From: an uncultured Pseudomonadales bacterium | GTDB taxonomy: Bacteria; Pseudomonadota; Gammaproteobacteria; Pseudomonadales; Pseudohongiellaceae | Length of the DNA: 64,000 nt | NCBI GenBank assembly: GCA_949372635.1 | Contig: CASIAB010000004.1 | Coordinates: 62,001-126,000, forward strand | Reading direction: 5' to 3' | Shown here: piece by piece, positions 58,911-64,000 of the stretch | How positions within the stretch are numbered: the stretch's first letter is position 1 | Layout of the letters: every line of letters begins with the position of its first letter | Made by a program: the position numbers and the translations under genes | The notes under the pieces: model-generated | Seen by the model: only the letters and a program-made list of their open reading frames with translations | The model's database searches: none | What the model was told of the DNA's origin: nothing

Positions 58911-59377
58911 ATCAATTATTTGAGAGTATTCTGCTACTCCCACCCAATAGAAAATTCTTTTAAGTATTTGTTTAATATCTTATTTATTTTAATTATGTAG
59001 TGAGTATATGACTCAATAAACACCTAGATAATTTCCTGTTAGAAAAGAAACTAGCGCAGATTTACGTGAATACCAGTCAAATGTAAGAAGGGAACTAAAT
59101 GCGCCGAAGTCACGTATTTAAAAGGCAAACAAGTTGTAATCTCATTTTTAATGGTTACAATACGTAACACTTTTTTGCTGGATCTCTAATCAAAAAAGTA
59201 GCACCTTCGATCACCAAGTTAGAACCTCTCCTCAACAGGGACGATCTGCTCAAAAATCGAGTAACACGAGCTATTTTTACTGGGCGCAACTAATATGCCG
59301 ACGTCTAAAACAAGACCTTAGAGCTGCTTGAAAAATTAAGTATTCCGAGCCCATAGATCTTATTACCGGAGATTTTA
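58911..59377. other. Intergenic region with inverted repeats
   Basis: A gap before the RND efflux operon. GTTAC-AATAC-GTAAC (59154-59168) is a perfect short inverted repeat. It is followed by a perfect ACTTTTTTG / CAAAAAAGT stem (59169-59177, 59191-59199) which could terminate the upstream transcript or act as regulatory structure. No ORF recognised. Confidence 0.45.
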
Positions 59378-60490
59378 GTGAAAAATCAACATGTCGTATC
59401 AGCAGGAATATTGATTGCCGTAGTGTTATGGATGGTTATCCCACAGAGCGCTGAAGAGCCAGATGAGAGTAATGCGCCTGCTGCTAGCTCTATCGTGGCT
59501 ATTCCCGAGGGCGTATCGCCAGGAGAGAATCCTAGCGATTACATCGTACGGGCGGCTAGAGTTAATCAGCAGACCTACGGCAAGAAGGTTCGTGTACGAG
59601 GACGCACGCAGGCATTTCGTCACGTAGAGGTACGAGCTGAGCAAGCTGGCCGAATTGTGAACGAGCCTGTTATGCGCGGAGCGAGAGTCAGAGCAGGCGA
59701 TCTCCTTTGTGAGATAGCGATAGATGATCGTGACTCAAACCTGCTAGAAGCTCAAAGTCGACAAGAGCAGGCGGACTTTGAATATATGGCGTCTCTAGAC
59801 TTACAAGACAGAGGACTGCAATCGGATGTGGTCGTTGCCCAACTCAAGGCCGCACTGCAATCTGCTAAAGCAGGAGTAGCTCGCGCAGAACTAGCGTTAG
59901 AAAGAACTAAGATCGTCGCACCCTTCGACGGAGTCGTAGAAACACGCATCGTCGAACTAGGCGACCTATTAAATGCAGGAACTGTTTGCGCTTCTGTACT
60001 AGACGATAGCCCGATGTTATTAGTCGGACTAGTGCCAGAGCAAGATATCGGCAGCCTGAGTGTTGGCGCCCGAGTAGCCGCCGAACTACTCACCGGACAG
60101 CGCATAGCTGGCACCGTGAACTACCTCGCGCGCGCAGCTGATAATGTGTCCAGAAGTTACCGTATAGAAGTAGAGGTGGATTCTTCTTATGAAGATATTC
60201 GCCAGGGTATTACAGCCGAAATTTTGGTGGATTCAGCTGATATTCAAGCACATCTGATCCCCTCCTCCTCCCTCACATTGGACGACAGCGGGCTAATTGG
60301 CGTTAAGACTATCGGTGCGAACAACATGGTTGAATTTAACAATGTTGAAATCGTTGGAGATAACACTAGTGCCATGGATCCGGGGGTATGGGTTACTGGT
60401 CTAGATGGCACTGTCAATCTCATTACGCTAGGACAGGAGATCGTCTTCCCCGGACAGCAAGTAGAAAGTAATTTCGACTGGTCTCGCTAG
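59378..60490 (+). CDS. RND efflux periplasmic adaptor (membrane fusion protein)
   Basis: Starts with GTG (VKNQHVVSAGILIAVVLWMVIP), giving one N-terminal membrane-anchor helix. The 370-residue protein has the lipoyl-like half motifs GRIVNEPVMRGARVRAGDLLCEI and KIVAPFDGVVETRIVELGDLLNAG on either side of a helical hairpin (about residues 120-175), then a beta-barrel domain. It bridges an inner-membrane pump and an outer-membrane channel. No TolC-type gene is in the window. It is 40 bp upstream of the permease. Confidence 0.9.
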   Translation: MKNQHVVSAGILIAVVLWMVIPQSAEEPDESNAPAASSIVAIPEGVSPGENPSDYIVRAARVNQQTYGKKVRVRGRTQAFRHVEVRAEQAGRIVNEPVMRGARVRAGDLLCEIAIDDRDSNLLEAQSRQEQADFEYMASLDLQDRGLQSDVVVAQLKAALQSAKAGVARAELALERTKIVAPFDGVVETRIVELGDLLNAGTVCASVLDDSPMLLVGLVPEQDIGSLSVGARVAAELLTGQRIAGTVNYLARAADNVSRSYRIEVEVDSSYEDIRQGITAEILVDSADIQAHLIPSSSLTLDDSGLIGVKTIGANNMVEFNNVEIVGDNTSAMDPGVWVTGLDGTVNLITLGQEIVFPGQQVESNFDWSR

Positions 60491-60530
60491 CCCTACCAAA
60501 AATTTAGCAGTGTTGAAGAGAGCTCACCCC

Positions 60531-63500
60531 ATGAAGAACTATATTGATGCCGCCGTATCACGCTCACGAACCACGCTGAGTGTGTTCGTAGCTATTATGA
60601 TTACAGGATTGGTTTCCTATCTCGCAATCCCCGCCGAGCTAAACCCTGACGTTGAAGTACCCATCGTTATCACGACGATAATACACCAGGGCATATCGCC
60701 CGAGGATGCTGAGCGACTGCTGTCGAAACCTGCCGAATTAGAATTGAAGACAGTCGATGGCATTACAGAAATTACCTCCTTCTCCAGTGAGAATGCGGCA
60801 ACAATCGTTACTGAATTTGATATCGACTTCGAATCGCAATACGCACTAAGTGAAGTGCGTGAAGCAATAAATAGAGCAAAGGCACGATTTCCACAAGACA
60901 CTGAAGAGCCACTGATTCAGGAAGTCTCAGCGGCAACCTTGCCAGTCGTTCAGATAGCGGTTGGCGGCGCTGGCGTGCCGGAACGTGTATTGTTGCAAGT
61001 CGCGGAAGAGCTGCAACGGGAGATTGAAATCTTACCTACTATTCTTGAGGCTGAGATGGTTGGCAATAGAGAACAACTGTTAGAGGCCGTAATTGATCCA
61101 GCTAAACTCGAAACTTATGGAATCTCCAATACCTCAATAGTACAAACCGTCTCCAGCAATAATCGGTTAATTCCAGCGGGTCAAGTGGATACGGGACAAG
61201 GAAGTTTTTCGATTAAGGTTCCTGGGCTTATCGAAGATGCCGATGACTTATTCAATTTGCCCCTCGCGTCGAACGCCGACGGCGTAATAACAGTCTCAGA
61301 TATCGCAGACGTACGACGTACCTTTAAAGATGCTACGCGCTATTCCTATGCCAATGGCACCGCCGCGATCTCACTCAATGTGATGAAGCGCAAAGGCACC
61401 AGCATAACCGAAGCGATGGAGCAAATAGATATTGTAGTGCAAGAACTACGCCCTAGTTTGCCGCCTGCAGTTAGTTTGTCGTATATCAACAACACGGCAC
61501 CCATAATGCTTGAACAGAACATGAGCCTTCAGGGAAACATGGCTACAGCCATGGTTCTAGTAATGATAGTAGTTGTCGCCGCTGTCGGCGTGCGTTCCGG
61601 CCTGCTGGTAGCACTCTCAATTCCTTTTTCTTTCTTCTTCGCCTTCATTATTATCCGAATGCTAGGCTTTACCTACAACTCCATGGTGATGTTCGGCCTA
61701 CTACTGGGCCTCGGCATGCTCATCGATGGTGCCATTGTGATGGTCGAATATGCTGACCGCAAGATGGCTGAAGGTCTAAATGCTAGAGACGCCTATAGAG
61801 CCGCCGTTGATCGAATGTATTGGCCTGTATTGGCATCCACTGCTACAACGCTTGCAGCATTCCTGCCTATCATGTTCTGGCCCGGCGTTTCTGGACAGTT
61901 TATGAGCTATCTACCAATCACTGTATTTGCCGTGTTATTTGGATCGTTGTTTTATGCACTATTGTTCGCTCCAACTATTGGCTCCTTGATTGGCAAATCA
62001 AGCGCTGCCCATCAAGCCTATCATCAGAATCTTGAAAGTGACGACCCGCTAAAAACTGGCGGCATCACAGCTTTCTATGCACGAACTCTTACCTTTGCTG
62101 TGCGTTCTCCAATAGTTGTTTTCTTTGCTAGTATCGCCACCCTAGTAGTAATCGTTTGGGCATACGGTCAGTACGGCAAAGGCGTGGTATTTTATACCAG
62201 CCCCGAGCCCAGTCAGACTCAAGTTCAAATTTTTGCTAGAGGTAACTCCTCACCGGCAGAGTTGCGCGACGTGATGCTCGATGCTGAATCCCGCATACGC
62301 GAAGTCGGGCACATTAAGGGTATTGTTACTCAATCCGGATCTGGAAATAGTTTAGGTGGGGGTCAGCAATCTGCCCCCGATCTTATCGGCACGATCTTTA
62401 TCGAAATGACTAATAGGCGCTACAGAGATATCGACGGGTTCGAAGTTGAAAACCAATACCGAGACGCTGTCGCTAATCTACCCGGTGCTAGAGCGGAAGT
62501 AGTCACGATAGAGGAAGGCCCGCCAGTTGGAAAAGCAATACAATTGGAGCTGTCCGGCGACGATCTTGAAGTACTATTTGCCGAATCCACACGTATTCGT
62601 AATTACATGGAAAACACTATGGAAGGGCTGATCGATGTCGATGATACAGCTCCGGTTCCTGGTATTGAGTGGGAGATTGTTGTAGACCGTGCACGAGCTG
62701 CGATGTCCGGAGCCAACATGACTGAAATAGGCACTGCTATTCAGCTAATGACCAACGGCGTATTCATGGGGGACTACCGCCCCAGCGATAGCGAAGAAGA
62801 AGTGGATATTCGTGTGCGTTACCCAGCTGAGTATCGTGGCTTGGAGCAGATGGATACCATCCGTATAAACACAGCGAACGGTGATCTAGTGCCTATTAGT
62901 AGCTTCGTTACTCGAGTTGCCAAGCCCGCAGTAAGCGCTATTCAACGCGTCGATGGGGAACGTGTCGTCTATGTTCGCGCTAACGCTGCTCCCGGCCTTG
63001 TTGCAGACAACAAGGTTTCAGAGCTAGAGATATACATGGAACAGAACCCTCCTGTGCGGGGCATAACCTATCAATTCCGCGGTGCAAACGAAGAGCAGGA
63101 CGCGGCGGCGGCTTTCTTGGGTCAGGCCTTCACTTTAGCCATGGCGCTGATGGCGATCCTGCTGGTGACTCAATTCAATAGTTACTACCAGTCTTTGTTG
63201 ATTCTCTCATCAGTCTTGCTCTCCACGGGAGGAGTATTGCTAGGCATTCTGATAACCGGCCAGACCTTCAGCGTGATATTAACCGGCATAGGCATTGTCG
63301 CCTTAGCAGGTATCATCGTGAACAACAATATCGTACTGATTGACACCTTCAATCACCTAAGGGCAGAGCATAAGGATTGGTCGCTGCAAAACGTAATTGT
63401 ACAGACCGGTGTGCAGCGCCTGCGTCCTGTATTCTTAACTACATTTACAACCGGTTTTGGTCTACTGCCACTTGCCATGGCCGTTTCGGTCGATTTAATT

Positions 63501-63710
63501 GGAGCCGAAATCGAATTTGGCGGTCCGATTGCATCTCAATGGGTTAGCCTCGCGTCCGCTATCGTGTACGGCCTATCTTTTGGCACAATTCTAACACTAG
63601 TAGTAACGCCAGCCATGCTAGCGCTGCCTGATCGCCTACGTGTGCTTTTAGGCAGAGCTCCTAAATTCGGAAAAGTGCCGAAGCTAGCCTCGGCTAGTAA
63701 CGGGCAATAG
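60531..63710 (+). CDS. RND efflux permease
   Basis: A large pump of 1059 residues. A TTG at 60510 also opens the frame, but the ATG at 60531 gives MKNYIDAAVSRSRTTLSVFVAIMI, a normal start. It has TM1, a first periplasmic domain, a central helix block including GLLLGLGMLIDGAIVMVEYADRK (TM4), a second periplasmic domain and helices 7-12. Pump residues differ from AcrB: TM4 has Asp-Gly in place of the Asp407-Asp408 pair, and TM10 reads IIVNNNIVLID, with Asn for Lys940. This fits a non-AcrB RND subgroup with unknown substrates. Confidence 0.93.
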   Translation: MKNYIDAAVSRSRTTLSVFVAIMITGLVSYLAIPAELNPDVEVPIVITTIIHQGISPEDAERLLSKPAELELKTVDGITEITSFSSENAATIVTEFDIDFESQYALSEVREAINRAKARFPQDTEEPLIQEVSAATLPVVQIAVGGAGVPERVLLQVAEELQREIEILPTILEAEMVGNREQLLEAVIDPAKLETYGISNTSIVQTVSSNNRLIPAGQVDTGQGSFSIKVPGLIEDADDLFNLPLASNADGVITVSDIADVRRTFKDATRYSYANGTAAISLNVMKRKGTSITEAMEQIDIVVQELRPSLPPAVSLSYINNTAPIMLEQNMSLQGNMATAMVLVMIVVVAAVGVRSGLLVALSIPFSFFFAFIIIRMLGFTYNSMVMFGLLLGLGMLIDGAIVMVEYADRKMAEGLNARDAYRAAVDRMYWPVLASTATTLAAFLPIMFWPGVSGQFMSYLPITVFAVLFGSLFYALLFAPTIGSLIGKSSAAHQAYHQNLESDDPLKTGGITAFYARTLTFAVRSPIVVFFASIATLVVIVWAYGQYGKGVVFYTSPEPSQTQVQIFARGNSSPAELRDVMLDAESRIREVGHIKGIVTQSGSGNSLGGGQQSAPDLIGTIFIEMTNRRYRDIDGFEVENQYRDAVANLPGARAEVVTIEEGPPVGKAIQLELSGDDLEVLFAESTRIRNYMENTMEGLIDVDDTAPVPGIEWEIVVDRARAAMSGANMTEIGTAIQLMTNGVFMGDYRPSDSEEEVDIRVRYPAEYRGLEQMDTIRINTANGDLVPISSFVTRVAKPAVSAIQRVDGERVVYVRANAAPGLVADNKVSELEIYMEQNPPVRGITYQFRGANEEQDAAAAFLGQAFTLAMALMAILLVTQFNSYYQSLLILSSVLLSTGGVLLGILITGQTFSVILTGIGIVALAGIIVNNNIVLIDTFNHLRAEHKDWSLQNVIVQTGVQRLRPVFLTTFTTGFGLLPLAMAVSVDLIGAEIEFGGPIASQWVSLASAIVYGLSFGTILTLVVTPAMLALPDRLRVLLGRAPKFGKVPKLASASNGQ

Positions 63711-63808
63711 AGCTCTCAGGTCAGTTCTAATTGAGACAGCAAATCGCTGTACCCTATTTCGCGTTCGTGTAAAAATACAGACTGGTTTACTAAAGAGATA
63801 GTTTATTG

Positions 63809-64000
63809 ATGGGGCTTTTAGTCACATTTTTCGCTGCCAGTATCTTCTTTTCCTTTCTCTGCTCAATCTTGGAAGCGGTACTTCTTAGCATCACACCTGC
63901 TTATGTGGCAACACAGGACAGGGACGATACCGCCATATCCAAAAAACTTTCTCGATTCAAAGAAGATATCGATCGTCCACTTGCTGCAATCCTCACACTA
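63809..64000 (+). CDS. CNNM/CorC-type (DUF21) membrane protein, partial
   Basis: The frame opens at ATG 63809 with an AAGAGA ribosome-site-like sequence upstream and runs off the window end. The first 64 residues include a hydrophobic helix (VTFFAASIFFSFLCSILEAVLLSI) and TPAYVATQD, KLSRFKEDIDRPLAAILTL, the conserved start of CNNM/DUF21 (hemolysin/CorC, magnesium and cobalt efflux) proteins. Continuation with CBS domains is expected beyond the edge. Confidence 0.85.
   Translation, partial: MGLLVTFFAASIFFSFLCSILEAVLLSITPAYVATQDRDDTAISKKLSRFKEDIDRPLAAILTL

Overview
The window is chromosomal DNA from a marine, proteorhodopsin-bearing gammaproteobacterium, probably of the SAR92 / OM60-NOR5 type. 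This rests on gene content: a proteorhodopsin with a crtEIBY-blh-idi retinal operon, and gammaproteobacterial blocks such as lptFG divergent from pepA-holC-valS and ribF-ileS-fkpB-ispH. No rRNA, tRNA, CRISPR array, intact transposase or phage gene was recognised.

Layout. 0-5 kb: a secreted esterase-like gene, then a leftward operon for an SGNH-like protein, a NodU/CmcH-family carbamoyltransferase and two small membrane proteins matching SxtJ and SxtK (DUF5989) of the saxitoxin cluster; the 50-residue last gene is easy to miss. 5.4-14.5 kb: a light-harvesting block in which six overlapping genes run from GGPP synthesis to beta-carotene cleavage, a separately terminated green-type proton-pump rhodopsin lies upstream, and a second carotenoid-cleaving enzyme (CCO/RPE65 family) follows. 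15-21.8 kb: leuB, a LeuA/CimA-like synthase, the three-subunit transhydrogenase pntAA-pntAB-pntB and an RDD protein. 21.8-26 kb: a variable island holding two copies of a ~120-bp repeat (a third copy is at the left edge), a beta-propeller esterase-like protein, a secreted zinc-peptidase-like protein and a gene remnant. 26-39 kb: housekeeping genes (lptG, lptF, thioesterase, pepA, holC, valS, ispH, fkpB, ileS, ribF). 39-48 kb: an acyltransferase fragment, an FdhF/YdeP-type molybdoenzyme, a hydrolase, a nonsense-interrupted small gene, a BASS transporter and glnK-amtB. 48-64 kb: secreted serine and metallo-beta-lactamase-fold hydrolases, an acyl-CoA ligase, a methyltransferase-GNAT gene broken by an amber codon, a RegB/RegA redox two-component pair, an SDR plus TetR repressor divergent from DUF2141/DUF2306 genes, an RND efflux pair and the start of a CNNM/CorC-type protein.

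How the parts fit: the crt operon, blh and the rhodopsin make a retinal-based proton pump; transhydrogenase can couple that proton-motive force to NADPH, and RegBA would sense the quinone redox state. Several genes carry single-base lesions or oddities: ileS needs a one-base frame change before its zinc domain, two genes have in-frame stop codons, and the molybdoenzyme has a good ribosome site facing ATC instead of ATG. These could be real or sequence errors. lspA is absent from its usual place between ileS and fkpB.
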